Shown: positions 38,792 through 48,280, numbered from the stretch's first letter. The stretch is DNA of 64,000 nucleotides from Acidimicrobiaceae bacterium (GCA_020637295.1 JACJWF010000003.1:298960-362959), one strand, 5' to 3'. A program made the numbers and translations. Notes: a model not told the origin generated them from the letters alone.

Positions 38792-38995
38792 ATGGCAACC
38801 GGTACCGTCAAGTTCTTCAATGCAGAGAAGGGCTACGGGTTCATCCGCCGTGATGAGGGTGGCGACGACCTGTTCGTCCACCACTCGCAGATCAAGATCG
38901 AGGGCTTCCGCGTCCTCCAGGAGGGTCAGGCCGTCGAGTTCGACGTCGGTCCCGGCCGCAAGGGCGACGAAGCCCAGAACGTCCGCCCGCTCTGA
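38792..38995 (+). CDS. Cold-shock protein (CspA family)
   Basis: The 67-residue single-domain OB-fold protein has RNP1 (KGYGFI, residues 13-18) and RNP2 (DLFVHHSQI, residues 29-37). It begins MATGTVKFFNAEKGYGFI, as typical for actinobacterial CspA. It binds single-stranded RNA or DNA and melts structure in mRNA. The strong ribosome-binding site and long leader fit high expression. Confidence 0.95.
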   Translation: MATGTVKFFNAEKGYGFIRRDEGGDDLFVHHSQIKIEGFRVLQEGQAVEFDVGPGRKGDEAQNVRPL

Positions 38996-39007
38996 CGTTC
39001 CCGAACC

Positions 39008-39940
39008 TCACACCGCGGGGGCAACCTCGCGGGCGATGAGGTCCAGGTGCTCCAGATCCTCCAGATCGAGCACCTGGAGGTAGACCCGCTCGGCCCCGGC
39101 GTCGCGCCAGCGACGGATGGTGTCGGCCACTTCCGCCACGGTTCCGGCCGCCCCATTGGCGCGCAGTTCCGCAGGCGCACGGCCGATCGCCGCGGCCCGG
39201 CGGGCTACCTCCGCCTCGTCGGCGCCGGCGCACACCACCAGCGCTGCCGAGAACACGGGTGGCGTCTCGCGGCCGATCGCTGCACAGGCGGCGCGAACGC
39301 CGTCGCACAAGGCGGTGAACCGCTCCAGCGGCACGAACGGGGTGTTGAACTCTGCGGCGTAGCGGGCTGCCAGTGCCGGCGTGCGTCGCGGCCCGCCACC
39401 CCCCATCACGATCGGCAGCGGCGACTGCGCGGGCTTGGGGAGGCCCGGTGAGTTCGTCACCGAGTGGGCCGCTCCCTCGTAGCTGAAGGTTTGGCCGGCC
39501 GGTGTACGCCACAGCCCGTCGATGATCGCCAGTTGATCCTCGAGCATGTCGAAGCGCCGGCCGAGCGGCGGGAAGTCGAAGGCGTAGGCCGTGTGCTCCG
39601 CCTCGTACCAGCCGGCGCCGAGGCCCAACTCCACCCGGCCGCCGCTCATCTGGTCCACCTGGGCCACGGAGATGGCCAGCAGGCCCGGGCTGCGGAACGT
39701 CACCGGCGACACCAGTGTGCCGAGCCGGATGGTGGACGTCTCGCGGGCCAGGCCGGCGAGTGTGATCCACGCATCGGTGGGGCCGGGCAGGCCGTCGCCG
39801 CTGCCCATCACCAGGTAGTGGTCGCTGCGGAAGAACGCCCCGAACCCCAGCGCTTCGGCGCGCTGCGCCACGGCGAGGAGGGTGTCGTAGCTGGCACCCT
39901 GCTGGGGCTCGGTGAAGATGCGGAGGTCGCGAAGGTCCAT
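39008..39940 (-). CDS. LLM-class F420-dependent oxidoreductase
   Basis: The 310-residue protein has the TIM-barrel pattern of the luciferase-like monooxygenase class. It starts MDLRDLRIFTEPQ, and has FGAFFRSDHYL, TWITLAG-like strand AWITLAGLARET, TLVSPVTFRSPGLLA, GRVELGLGAGWYEAEH and PIVMGGGG. The LGLGAGW-x-E-x-E/H segment is typical of the F420-dependent subgroup. It would carry out hydride transfer with F420 on an unknown substrate. It ends 12 bp from the cold-shock gene stop, in convergent orientation. Confidence 0.85.
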   Translation of the reverse strand: MDLRDLRIFTEPQQGASYDTLLAVAQRAEALGFGAFFRSDHYLVMGSGDGLPGPTDAWITLAGLARETSTIRLGTLVSPVTFRSPGLLAISVAQVDQMSGGRVELGLGAGWYEAEHTAYAFDFPPLGRRFDMLEDQLAIIDGLWRTPAGQTFSYEGAAHSVTNSPGLPKPAQSPLPIVMGGGGPRRTPALAARYAAEFNTPFVPLERFTALCDGVRAACAAIGRETPPVFSAALVVCAGADEAEVARRAAAIGRAPAELRANGAAGTVAEVADTIRRWRDAGAERVYLQVLDLEDLEHLDLIAREVAPAV

Positions 39941-40000
39941 TGAGCCAGCATGTCACCCATGGCCGCCGGACGGCATCTCGGCCACGATCACCTCGAGCGT

Positions 40001-40051
40001 ATTGACATTCGTCGATGTATGTGTACGATGGCCGCATCGATAAACATCAAT
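40001..40051 (+). promoter_or_regulatory. ArsR/SmtB-type operator overlapping a promoter before arsI
   Basis: ATTGACATTCGTCGATG (40001-40017) and CATCGATAAACATCAAT (40035-40051) are inverted with 13 of 17 positions matching. TTGACA at 40002-40007 and TACGAT at 40024-40029 form a promoter with a 16-bp spacer inside the repeat. This is the layout of an ArsR-repressed metal-resistance promoter. No arsR gene lies in the window. Confidence 0.65.
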
Positions 40052-40065
40052 CTATGGAGAGCACC

Positions 40066-40524
40066 ATGTCCCGAGTCCAGCTGGCACTGAACGTCGACGA
40101 CCTCGACGCAGCCATCACCTTCTACAGCAAGCTGTTCGCCGCCGAGCCGGCGAAGATCCGCGACGGCTACGCCAACTTCGCCATCGTCGAGCCGCCGCTG
40201 AAGCTGGTCCTCATCCAGAACCCCGGGAAGGGTGGCACCTTGAACCACCTGGGCGTGGAGGTGGAGCACAGCGACATGGTCGCCGCGGCCACGGCCAGGC
40301 TGCGGCAGGAGGGTCTGGTCGCCGACGTGGAGGAGAACACCACGTGCTGCTACGCGGTGCAGGACAAGGTGTGGGTGCACGGCCCCGACGCCGAGCCGTG
40401 GGAGGTGTACACCGTGCTCGCCGATGCGCCGGTGATGCACGAGGTGCCCTCCGCTGAGGGCGAGCACGCCTGCTGCGAGGCCGCTCCGGTGCAGCTGGGC
40501 ACGTCACCCAGCACCTGTTGCTGA
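40066..40524 (+). CDS. arsI: ArsI/CadI-type C-As lyase (VOC fold)
   Basis: The 152-residue protein matches ArsI. Gln5, His61 and Glu113 occupy the Fe(II)-ligand positions of the VOC fold. Cys94-Cys95 (NTTCCYAV) form the arsenic-binding pair of methylarsenite demethylase. Further Cys pairs, 136-137 (HACCEA) and 151-152 at the C-terminus, are typical of the ArsI/CadI group. It cleaves the C-As bond of trivalent organoarsenicals. GGAGA at 40057-40061 sets the start at ATG 40066. It is followed directly by an arsenite exporter. Confidence 0.85.
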   Translation: MSRVQLALNVDDLDAAITFYSKLFAAEPAKIRDGYANFAIVEPPLKLVLIQNPGKGGTLNHLGVEVEHSDMVAAATARLRQEGLVADVEENTTCCYAVQDKVWVHGPDAEPWEVYTVLADAPVMHEVPSAEGEHACCEAAPVQLGTSPSTCC

Positions 40525-40526
40525 CG

Positions 40527-41582
40527 ATGCCGCACGACGACCATCCGGCCCGCCTCGGCACGTTGGACCGGCTGCTGCCGCTGTGGATCGGCGTGGCGAT
40601 GGCGCTCGGGCTGGGGCTCGGCCGGCTGTTCCCCGGGCTGGACGACACGCTGGACAAGGTGAAGGTGGACACCGTCAGCCTGCCGATCGCCGTCGGCCTG
40701 CTGCTGATGATGTACCCGGTCCTGGCCAAGGTGAAGTACACCCGCATCGGGCATGTGGTGGCGGACCGGAGGTCGCTGGCGCTGTCGCTCGTCCTCAACT
40801 GGGTGGTCGGCCCGGCGGTGATGTTCACGCTGGCCTGGCTGATGCTGCCGGACCTGCCGGAGTACCGCACCGGGCTGATCGTCGTCGGCCTGGCCCGCTG
40901 CATCGCCATGGTCCTCATCTGGAACGACCTGGCGTGTGGCAACCGGGAGTTGGCAGCGGTGCTGGTGGCGCTGAACTCGATCTTCCAGATCCTCGCCTTC
41001 TCGCTGCTCGGGTGGTTCTACCTCGACGTGCTGCCCGGGTGGCTGGGGCTGGACACCGGCGGGATCGACATCACCATCTGGGAGATCGCCAAGAGCGTCC
41101 TCGTGTTCCTCGGCATCCCGCTGCTGGCCGGTTTCCTCACCCGCACGTTCGGCGAGCGGATCAAGGGCACCGAGTGGTACGAGGAGCGGTTCATCCCGCG
41201 CATCGGGCCGGTGGCGCTCTACGGGCTGCTGTTCACGATCGTCGTGCTGTTCGCGCTGCAGGGCGAGAAGATCACCAGCCAGCCGTGGGACGTCGCCCGC
41301 ATCGCCCTGCCGCTGCTGGCCTACTTCGCGCTGATGTGGTTCGGCACGTTCGCCCTCGGCCTGCGGATGCACCTGCCCTACGACCGCAACGCGTCGATCG
41401 CCTTCACCGCCGCGGGCAACAACTTTGAGTTGGCCATCGCCGTGGCCATCGGCGTGTTCGGCGTGTCGTCCGGCCAGGCGTTGGCCGGCGTGGTCGGCCC
41501 GCTCATCGAGGTGCCGGTGCTGGTGGCGCTGGTGTACGCGTCGCTGGCGGCGAAGCGGCGGTTCTACCCGCCGGAGGTGTGA
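40527..41582 (+). CDS. ACR3-family arsenite efflux permease
   Basis: The 351-residue protein has ten membrane helices and the family signature ARCIAMVLIWNDLACG with the conserved Cys in helix 4, plus the conserved Glu in LIEVPVLVAL of the last core helix. Other segments (GLLLMMYPVLAKVKY, TAAGNNFELAIA) also match. It exports As(III) using the proton motive force. The ATG follows the arsI stop by two bases, so the pair forms an operon that turns methylarsenite into arsenite and then exports it. Confidence 0.93.
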   Translation: MPHDDHPARLGTLDRLLPLWIGVAMALGLGLGRLFPGLDDTLDKVKVDTVSLPIAVGLLLMMYPVLAKVKYTRIGHVVADRRSLALSLVLNWVVGPAVMFTLAWLMLPDLPEYRTGLIVVGLARCIAMVLIWNDLACGNRELAAVLVALNSIFQILAFSLLGWFYLDVLPGWLGLDTGGIDITIWEIAKSVLVFLGIPLLAGFLTRTFGERIKGTEWYEERFIPRIGPVALYGLLFTIVVLFALQGEKITSQPWDVARIALPLLAYFALMWFGTFALGLRMHLPYDRNASIAFTAAGNNFELAIAVAIGVFGVSSGQALAGVVGPLIEVPVLVALVYASLAAKRRFYPPEV

Positions 41583-41595
41583 GCCCCGCCACGGC

Positions 41596-42840
41596 TCAGC
41601 GGTTGCGGGCCTCGCGGTAGGGGAGGTCCTTGCCGGGGTCGGGCTCCTTCGGCAGGCCCAGCGCCTTCTCCCCGAGGATGTTGCGCTGGATCTCGTCGGT
41701 CCCGCCGGCGATGGACTGGGCGGGCACGGACATCAGGATCTCTGCGAGCAAGCCGTCGAGCGGGGCGTGCGGGTCCGTGCCTGCGAGCATCGAGTGGGCG
41801 CCGCCGAGCCGGCTGTGCACCCTGGCCGCCTGGCGGGCGACGTGGCTGATCGCCAGCTTGCCGATCGACCCTTCCGGCCCCGGCGGCCGGCCGAGCGCGC
41901 GGTTGGACTTGGCCCGCTCGGCGGTCCACTGGCTGACCCGCTGCAGGCTCAGCAGCCGGGCGATCTCCTGGCGGACGACCGGGTCGCCGGCCAGACCCGC
42001 GCTACGGGCGTGGGGCACGGCGAGGTCGGCCCGCCCCGCCCGCTGCGGGTACCAGGAGTAGACCTTCAGCGTCTCGCCCGCCTCGGCCGCGGCCTGCTCC
42101 GCGGCAGGGCCGGGGTCCACCGGGTGGCGGTCCACCGTGACGGCGACGCCGAAACGGCGCTCATGGGCCAGCGTGGCCAAGGCGGCCGACCAGCCCTGGT
42201 TGACCGCACCGACCACCCAGTCCCTCGGGATGCGGGCGTCGGTGAGGAACACCTCGTTGAACGAGGAGTGGAAGTTCATCTGCCGCAGCGGCCGCACCTC
42301 CACGCCGGGCTGGTGCATCGGCAGCACGAAGTAGGTGATGCCCTGGTGCTTCGGCGCGTCCCAGTTCGTGCGGGCAACGAGCATGCCGAGGTCGGCGTGG
42401 TGGGCGCTGGTGTTCCACACCTTCTGGCCGTTGAGCACCCACTCGTCGCCGTCGAGCACGGCGGTGGTGGTCAGGCCGGCCAGGTCACTGCCGGCCGATG
42501 GCTCGCTGAACAGCTGGCACCACACCTCCTCGCCGGTGAGCATCGGGCGGAGGAACCGCTCCCGCGTGGAGTCCGGCCCCTGCTCGAGGATCGTCGGCCC
42601 GGCCAGGCCGGACGGCACGGACGACACCGCCCCGCACGCGGCGATCTCCCGCCGCACCACGTCGTCCGCCCACGCCGGCAGGCCCTTGCCGAACCAGCGT
42701 TCCGGCCACGACGGCACGGCCCAGCCGGCGTCGAGCAGGGCGGTCCGCCACTGGACGAGGGTCATCGCCGGGTCCCAGTGGGCGCGCACCCACGCCCGGA
42801 CATCGGCCCGGACGGACTCGGCGGTGACGCGCTCGTTCAC
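41596..42840 (-). CDS. Acyl-CoA dehydrogenase (FadE-like)
   Basis: The 414-residue protein shows the N-terminal helical domain (DVRAWVRAHWDP, GWAVPSWPERWFGKGL) and the middle beta-domain with LFSEPSAGSDLAGLTTTAVLDGDEWVLNGQKVW. The C-terminal helical domain ends IAGGTDEIQRNILGEKALGLPKEP. FAD-contact motifs are intact. The N-terminal half resembles the steroid and branched-chain FadE enzymes of actinobacteria. GTG 42840 is the chosen start. It is convergent with the ACR3 gene. Confidence 0.88.
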   Translation of the reverse strand: MNERVTAESVRADVRAWVRAHWDPAMTLVQWRTALLDAGWAVPSWPERWFGKGLPAWADDVVRREIAACGAVSSVPSGLAGPTILEQGPDSTRERFLRPMLTGEEVWCQLFSEPSAGSDLAGLTTTAVLDGDEWVLNGQKVWNTSAHHADLGMLVARTNWDAPKHQGITYFVLPMHQPGVEVRPLRQMNFHSSFNEVFLTDARIPRDWVVGAVNQGWSAALATLAHERRFGVAVTVDRHPVDPGPAAEQAAAEAGETLKVYSWYPQRAGRADLAVPHARSAGLAGDPVVRQEIARLLSLQRVSQWTAERAKSNRALGRPPGPEGSIGKLAISHVARQAARVHSRLGGAHSMLAGTDPHAPLDGLLAEILMSVPAQSIAGGTDEIQRNILGEKALGLPKEPDPGKDLPYREARNR

Positions 42841-42901
42841 GGGGCGAGGACTATCCCACGGGCGCCGGTGGCGACGAGTCGGACGGCGTAGCGTGCGGGC
42901 G

Positions 42902-43852
42902 GTGACGACGATCCCCACCATCGACCCCACCGCGCCCGATGCGGCGGCACGCCTGGTGGACGCGTACGCGACGTACGGCTTCGCTCACCTCGTGCATCAC
43001 GCCGTGCCCGACGAACTGCTGGCCGCGGTGTTCGCTGCGTCCCGTGCGTTCCACGCCTCGCCCAGGGACCAGAAGGACACGATCGCCCTCGACGCCCGCC
43101 ACCGCGGCTATATCGCCATCGACACGTCGACCACCCGGCATTCACCTCTGGCCGTCGTCACCAAGCCGAACCAGAGCGAGTCGTTCATCGCCCTGCGGGA
43201 GGACGCCCCCGACAGCGTGGAGGTCCATGCCGGCACCTACCTCGCCGGGCCGAACCAGTGGCCAGGCTGGCTGCCCGAGTTCCGCCCCGTCCTTGAGGCG
43301 TACCAGGCCACGATGACCGGCCTGGGCCTGCGGCTGGTCGGCCTGGTGGAGGAGGGCCTCGGCTGCCAACGGGGCGCGCTGGCCCGCCACTTCTCGCCAC
43401 CCACCACCTGGCTGCGCCTGCTGCACTACCCGCCCCGGCCGGCGGACGCACCGGACGACCTGTACGGCTCCGCCCCGCACCTCGATTTCGGCTTCCTCAC
43501 CCTGCTGGCCCAAGACGGCACCGGAGGGCTGGAGGTGCAGACGCCGGAGGGTGAGTGGGCCGCGGTGCCGCCGGTGCCCGGGGCGCTGGTGATGAACGTG
43601 GGCGAGATGCTGCACCGCTGGAGCAACGGGCGCCTGCGGGCGACGCCGCATCGGGTCCACAACCGCTCCGCCGGCGACCGCCTGTCCGTGCCGTTCTTCT
43701 TCGACCCGCACGTCCGCACCGTGATCTCCCCGCTGGCGGCCTGCGTGCCGGCGGGGGAAGAACCCCGGTTCCAGCCCGTCCAGTTCGGCGACTTCCTGCG
43801 CGACCGTCTGGAGGGCTCCTATCTGCAACACCAGGCCCATCCGGGCGGATGA
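42902..43852 (+). CDS. 2-oxoglutarate/Fe(II) dioxygenase, isopenicillin N synthase-like
   Basis: The 316-residue protein has the DIOX_N region at the N-terminus (IDPTAPDAAARLVDAYATYGFAHLVHH) and the C-terminal jelly roll. The Fe ligands are His193-x-Asp195 (APHLDFGFL) and His250 (ATPHRVHNRS), and the Arg-x-Ser that binds 2-oxoglutarate lies in DRLSVPFFFDP. This is the plant-like non-haem oxygenase class. The substrate is unknown. The gene is divergent from the acyl-CoA dehydrogenase, which suggests a role in the same catabolic region. Confidence 0.88.
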   Translation: MTTIPTIDPTAPDAAARLVDAYATYGFAHLVHHAVPDELLAAVFAASRAFHASPRDQKDTIALDARHRGYIAIDTSTTRHSPLAVVTKPNQSESFIALREDAPDSVEVHAGTYLAGPNQWPGWLPEFRPVLEAYQATMTGLGLRLVGLVEEGLGCQRGALARHFSPPTTWLRLLHYPPRPADAPDDLYGSAPHLDFGFLTLLAQDGTGGLEVQTPEGEWAAVPPVPGALVMNVGEMLHRWSNGRLRATPHRVHNRSAGDRLSVPFFFDPHVRTVISPLAACVPAGEEPRFQPVQFGDFLRDRLEGSYLQHQAHPGG

Positions 43853-43886
43853 CGTTTCGTTGACGCCGCCGCGGCACCGTCGCCGC

Positions 43887-45245
43887 ATGCGTCATCAGCA
43901 GCGACCCCTCCGTCTCGCCGTCCTCCTGCTGGCAGCCCTGCTGCCGGCCGCATGTGGGGGAGGTGGGGAGTCGGCGTCGACGACGGGAGCGACGCCGGCG
44001 GGCTCCGGCACCCCCGACGACACCGGTGGCGCCGCGGCGGCCATGTCGATCGCATCCGACGACGGTCTGCTCACGCTGGACGTCCCCGCCGGCGCCGTCC
44101 CCGCCGGGACGGAGATCACCGTGACCAGGATGGACGCCGCCGACGGCACCTACGAATACGACCTCCAGCCCGACGGCCTTCAGTTCGCCACCCCAGCGGC
44201 AGCGACCTTCGACGCCAGCGACCTGCTGTTCGATGGCCCGGCGGTGTGGGCGGCGACCCTGACGAGCGCCGACGGGACGGACGAGCCACTTCTCCTGGAA
44301 CCTGGCGACTCGGGAACCTTCCTTGCCAGCGTCCCCCACTTCTCCCGGCTCGGGATCACTGTCAACACCGATCTGCCGCCCAGCGTCAGCGGCGACGTGA
44401 CTTCCTCGACGGTGGCGACCGTCACCGGCCAGGTGGGGGAGGAGACCACGATCCCCCCCATCGCGGACCCGACCTTCGAGCTCGGCAAGGTGTTCTCCAT
44501 CGGGGTCGTCTTCGACTGGGTGCACAACTTCGACACCGTCAGGTGCCTGAAGCCCGGGGAGGACAAGATCGCCTTCATGGGTCGGTTCCTCGAGGGCGAC
44601 GTCGTCGAGACGACTCGAAGCTGGGTGCTGGTGGTGGAGCTCACGTGCGTCGAGGCGCCGACGGAGCAGCCCGTCACGCTCGGCGACGCCTGGGGTGCCG
44701 ACCTCAAGCTGGAAGGGGCCCCCACCTTCGAGATCGTGGACGGGAACGTGGTGTTCAGCTTCGGACCGGATGTCACGGGCTTGGCCACTGCCGGCACCGT
44801 GGGCCTCCAAACGCCATTGGTCGGTGGTGGGTACTTCAACTGCTATGCCCCGTACGACGAGAACGGCATCGCCGAGATGCCGGCGTTCGAGCCCGGCAGG
44901 GGCGGCTGCGAACTGCTCAGCCCCGACTACTCCGTGAAGGACCGCTTCCCGATCGACGTGACGCTGGACGAGGGCGTGCTGTCGATGAGCATTCCCTACG
45001 GCCCGGGCATCAACGGCACGACGCCGGACCTGTTCTTCGCCGGCGCCGAGGGTGAGGTCCGCCGGGCCGCAGCCGAGAGCTCGATCGAGTGGCTGCTGCG
45101 GGTCTTCGGCCCCACGTACGTCACGTTCTACGCCAACGACGGCTCCGGCTTCCGGGCGTCGGCGCAGATCGATCCGCTGCCCAGCTACCTGTGCCCGCTG
45201 GCGACGGACGACTCGCCGTTGGCTCAGGGCTGCGCCGGCGGCTGA
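43887..45245 (+). CDS. Secreted lipoprotein with ZU5-like strand domain
   Basis: The 452-residue protein has a lipobox ending LLPAAC and a Gly/Thr-rich linker, then GLLTLDVPAGAVPAGTEITVTRM, a ZU5-like segment. A long beta-rich region with several Cys pairs (RCLKPGE, ELTCVEAP, YFNCYAPY, GGCELLS, YLCPLATD, QGCAGG) follows, likely disulfide-bonded outside the cell. Function unknown. An adhesion or envelope role is inferred. Its 3' end overlaps the oppositely oriented regulator gene by 22 bp. Confidence 0.72.
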   Translation: MRHQQRPLRLAVLLLAALLPAACGGGGESASTTGATPAGSGTPDDTGGAAAAMSIASDDGLLTLDVPAGAVPAGTEITVTRMDAADGTYEYDLQPDGLQFATPAAATFDASDLLFDGPAVWAATLTSADGTDEPLLLEPGDSGTFLASVPHFSRLGITVNTDLPPSVSGDVTSSTVATVTGQVGEETTIPPIADPTFELGKVFSIGVVFDWVHNFDTVRCLKPGEDKIAFMGRFLEGDVVETTRSWVLVVELTCVEAPTEQPVTLGDAWGADLKLEGAPTFEIVDGNVVFSFGPDVTGLATAGTVGLQTPLVGGGYFNCYAPYDENGIAEMPAFEPGRGGCELLSPDYSVKDRFPIDVTLDEGVLSMSIPYGPGINGTTPDLFFAGAEGEVRRAAAESSIEWLLRVFGPTYVTFYANDGSGFRASAQIDPLPSYLCPLATDDSPLAQGCAGG

Positions 45246-48200
45246 CCCGGGCCAGCCAGGCGGCGGGCGAGGGTGTCGGTCGCGGGATCGCGGCCGACAC
45301 CCAGTTCCGCCAGCACCTTGTCCAGCCGGCGCAGCGAGCCGACGGCCCCGGCCCGGTCCCCGGCCGCGAGCTGGATCTCGATGGCCGTCACGTGGGCACG
45401 CTCCGCCCACGGGTCGGCCGCCAGCGCGGCGTCGAGTCGGGCGAGTGCATCGGCGGGCCTGCCGGCCGCTGCCAGCAGTTCGGCGCAGCGGACCGATGCG
45501 TCCACGTACCGACTGCGCAGGCGGTCCTGGTGGCGAAGCGCCCAGTCCGGCGCCGTTGCACCACCCAGCGGCTCGCCCCTCCAGAGGTCGAGGGCCGCTT
45601 CCAGCGAGATGAGAGCCCTCGACGGCATGCCGCTCTCCAGGGCCTCGGAGGCAGCGAGCAGCGACCGGTCGAACTCGTCGAGGTCGATCCACAGGTGCTC
45701 ACCACGGTGCAGCGAGAGCGAGGAGCCGCCGGCGCGCAGGAAGTAGGGCGCGTCGCCACCGTCGCGCTCCGGCTCCAGCACCCGCTGGAGGAGATGCAGG
45801 GTGCTGCGCAGGTTACGGCGGCCGGCCTCGGGGTCGGCGTCCGGCCAGATCGCCGCGATCGCCGCTTCGCGGCTGGAGCGCGGGTGCACCACGAGGTACG
45901 TCAGGAGGGAGCGGACCCGCTCGCGTCGCCAGTCGGGGTGATCGATGCTCCGCCCGCCGATCTCCAGGTCTGGTGCACCGAGGAGGCGGATCGCCCGCGG
46001 CTCCGCGGGCGGGGCCGGCACGGTGCCCAGCAACTCCGTAGCGGCGACGGCCACCGCTCGCCGAGGGTCGGTCGACAGGGTGCGCAGGTGCCCGCGGCAG
46101 TGATCGCCGAACCGGTCCAGCAACCAGGCCGCCAGCTCGCGCGCCGGGGCCCGGCCGGCGGCGGTGCCGACGACGGCCAGTTCGGTCGCGTCGCCCAGGC
46201 CGGCCAGCACGGTGGCGCCCGGCGCCGGCCAAGGGACCGTGGCCGCCGGCCCCAGGTCGCCCTGCTCGGCGGCCGCGAGCACCCGGGCGATGTCGAGCTG
46301 GCGTTCCCAGAGCGGGCCGGTCGCCAGTGACGCCAGTTGGTCGCGTCGATCCGGCAGGAGGCGGTGGAGGATGACGAGGAGCGGCCGCCACCGGCCGGCG
46401 CTGGCACCGTCAGGGGGAAACTGGTCGAGCGCGGTACCCGCTAGGTGCGCGGCGGTGCTGCGTTCACCGCGGCAGTACGCAGTGGCGATGTCCACGACGG
46501 CGAGGTTCTGCACGGTCGGCCCGACCGTCTGGCCCGCCGCCATCCGGTGGACGCGGGCTGCGTGCGCATCGGCCGCGTCCAGCCGCCCGAAGGCCGCCGC
46601 CGCGCACGCCGCGGTGACGGAGGACACCAGGCGGTCGCGTTCGTCGCACTCCGCGTCCAGCCCGGGAACCTCGGCGTCCAGGATCGAGTCCACATCGCCC
46701 GTGAGGAGCCGAGCCCGGTACTCGACCTCGAGCATTCCGGGGATCGTCCGGCCGTAGCCGACGCACTCGACCGCCGGCGGCACCGCCTCCGGGCGGCCGA
46801 GGTCGAGCAGGGCGTTGGCCCGGAAGAACGCGGCGGCAGCAGCCAGCGGCGGCGGCAGCGTCCCCACGGTCACCTGGTCCAGTTCGTTCAGCACCGCGGC
46901 GCTGTCGTTGCGGGCGTTGGCCACCAGGGCGGACGCCAGGTGGGCCAGGCCCGCGGCGGCGGTGCACCCGCCGGCCCACAGCTCGACCACACGCGTCATT
47001 GCCGCTTGGACACCGGCGCTGTCACGCTGGAGGTTGGCGACGAACACCTGCTGGCCCAAGACCGCCACCTCGAGGTCGGCGTCGCCGGTGGAGCGAGCCG
47101 CCGCCTCCGCCCGCTGCAGGAGGGGCATGACCGCGGCAGGAACGGCACCCTCCTGGCGGGCCGCGTGCGCGGCAACCAGCATGGCGACGGGCTGGTCGAG
47201 CAGGGTGGCGGGCAGAGCATCCAGCCATCGCCGCAGGACTGGCGAGGGCGGCGGCACCGGGGCGAGCGCGACACGTCGGAGGATCTCGGCCACCAACCGC
47301 TCATCGCCATCGGCCAGGGGGTACGCCCGTGCCAGGTCGCCATGGTCCACCCACCACCGGGCCGCCGCGGCCCGCGTCGTGCGGCGCTGCTCGTCGTCGA
47401 TCACCAGATCGGAGAGCCCAGTCCACAGCGCGTGGGGCACCAACTCGCCACCGGCCTCGCGGTGCACCAGCGGGACCGGTGGCAACTCGGCGACGACGTG
47501 GACGACGCGACCCAGGAGCAGACCTGCCAGCTCGTCGCCCGCGCCCCCGGTGGCCACGATGACGCCGAGCAGTTCGCGGGCCGCCGGCGGGAGCGACGGG
47601 ACCACCTCCTCGGCCAGCAGTTGGCGGGCCAGGTCGGTGGTCCGGGTGGCCGGGTCCGCGGCGGCCAGGGTCACCAGTGCCGGCCAGCCGCCGGTGCCGC
47701 GACGGCCCTCCTCCACGCCGAGTTCCTCCTCGGTGAACAACAGGTCGGCGGCGTCGATCGAGTGCACTCGCCGCTGCGCCCGCAGCCGGCTCAGCGGCAC
47801 CGGCGGGTCCCGCCGCGACGCCAACCAGAGGCTGACGCCCTGGGGCAGCGAGATGACCAGGTCGCGCAGCAGCGCAGCACCCGTGGAACCGGGTTGGATC
47901 TCGTGCACGTCGTCGAGGACAAGGCAGACCGGGCCGCCTGCCGATGGCTCCAGGCAGGTGCACAGCGCTGCCGCGGACGTCGGCCGCGTGGCCGTCAGAC
48001 CGGCGCGGGTGACTGCTTCCGCCAACCCGTCCAGCAGGTGCCGCTCGTCCGAGTCCGCCGGGTCACAGGCCAGCCACACGTCGGTGCCCCTGGGTGCTAG
48101 GGCGTTCTCGGCCATCGCCTGCGCCAGCAGGGTCGTCTTGCCCATTCCGGCGGCGGCGACCAGCGTGGTGACGCGGTGATCGAACCTGGCTCCGGCAGCC

Positions 48201-48280
48201 GCGATGAGGCGCGGGCGAAGCACGAGATAGGTGCCGGGCAGCGGCGTGGTGTACCTCATGGGACGCGTCACGCCGACCAT
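45224..48280 (-). CDS. Large STAND-type ATPase regulator with C-terminal BTAD domain (MalT/SARP-like)
   Basis: The 1018-residue protein has an N-terminal NTPase with Walker A AAGMGKTTLL (about residues 43-52) and Walker B CLVLDDVHE. A helical and TPR-rich middle (about 320-740) follows, then a SARP-like winged helix (IRLLGAPDLEIGGRSI, VRSLLTYLVVHPRSSREAAIAAIWPD) and a BTAD domain (EHLWIDLDEFDRSLLAA to the end). This order matches large actinobacterial activators that sense an inducer with the TPR region. Start is at 48280. Met at residue 8 is an alternative. The target genes are probably local but not shown. Confidence 0.86.
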   Translation of the reverse strand: MVGVTRPMRYTTPLPGTYLVLRPRLIAAAGARFDHRVTTLVAAAGMGKTTLLAQAMAENALAPRGTDVWLACDPADSDERHLLDGLAEAVTRAGLTATRPTSAAALCTCLEPSAGGPVCLVLDDVHEIQPGSTGAALLRDLVISLPQGVSLWLASRRDPPVPLSRLRAQRRVHSIDAADLLFTEEELGVEEGRRGTGGWPALVTLAAADPATRTTDLARQLLAEEVVPSLPPAARELLGVIVATGGAGDELAGLLLGRVVHVVAELPPVPLVHREAGGELVPHALWTGLSDLVIDDEQRRTTRAAAARWWVDHGDLARAYPLADGDERLVAEILRRVALAPVPPPSPVLRRWLDALPATLLDQPVAMLVAAHAARQEGAVPAAVMPLLQRAEAAARSTGDADLEVAVLGQQVFVANLQRDSAGVQAAMTRVVELWAGGCTAAAGLAHLASALVANARNDSAAVLNELDQVTVGTLPPPLAAAAAFFRANALLDLGRPEAVPPAVECVGYGRTIPGMLEVEYRARLLTGDVDSILDAEVPGLDAECDERDRLVSSVTAACAAAAFGRLDAADAHAARVHRMAAGQTVGPTVQNLAVVDIATAYCRGERSTAAHLAGTALDQFPPDGASAGRWRPLLVILHRLLPDRRDQLASLATGPLWERQLDIARVLAAAEQGDLGPAATVPWPAPGATVLAGLGDATELAVVGTAAGRAPARELAAWLLDRFGDHCRGHLRTLSTDPRRAVAVAATELLGTVPAPPAEPRAIRLLGAPDLEIGGRSIDHPDWRRERVRSLLTYLVVHPRSSREAAIAAIWPDADPEAGRRNLRSTLHLLQRVLEPERDGGDAPYFLRAGGSSLSLHRGEHLWIDLDEFDRSLLAASEALESGMPSRALISLEAALDLWRGEPLGGATAPDWALRHQDRLRSRYVDASVRCAELLAAAGRPADALARLDAALAADPWAERAHVTAIEIQLAAGDRAGAVGSLRRLDKVLAELGVGRDPATDTLARRLAGPGQPPAQP

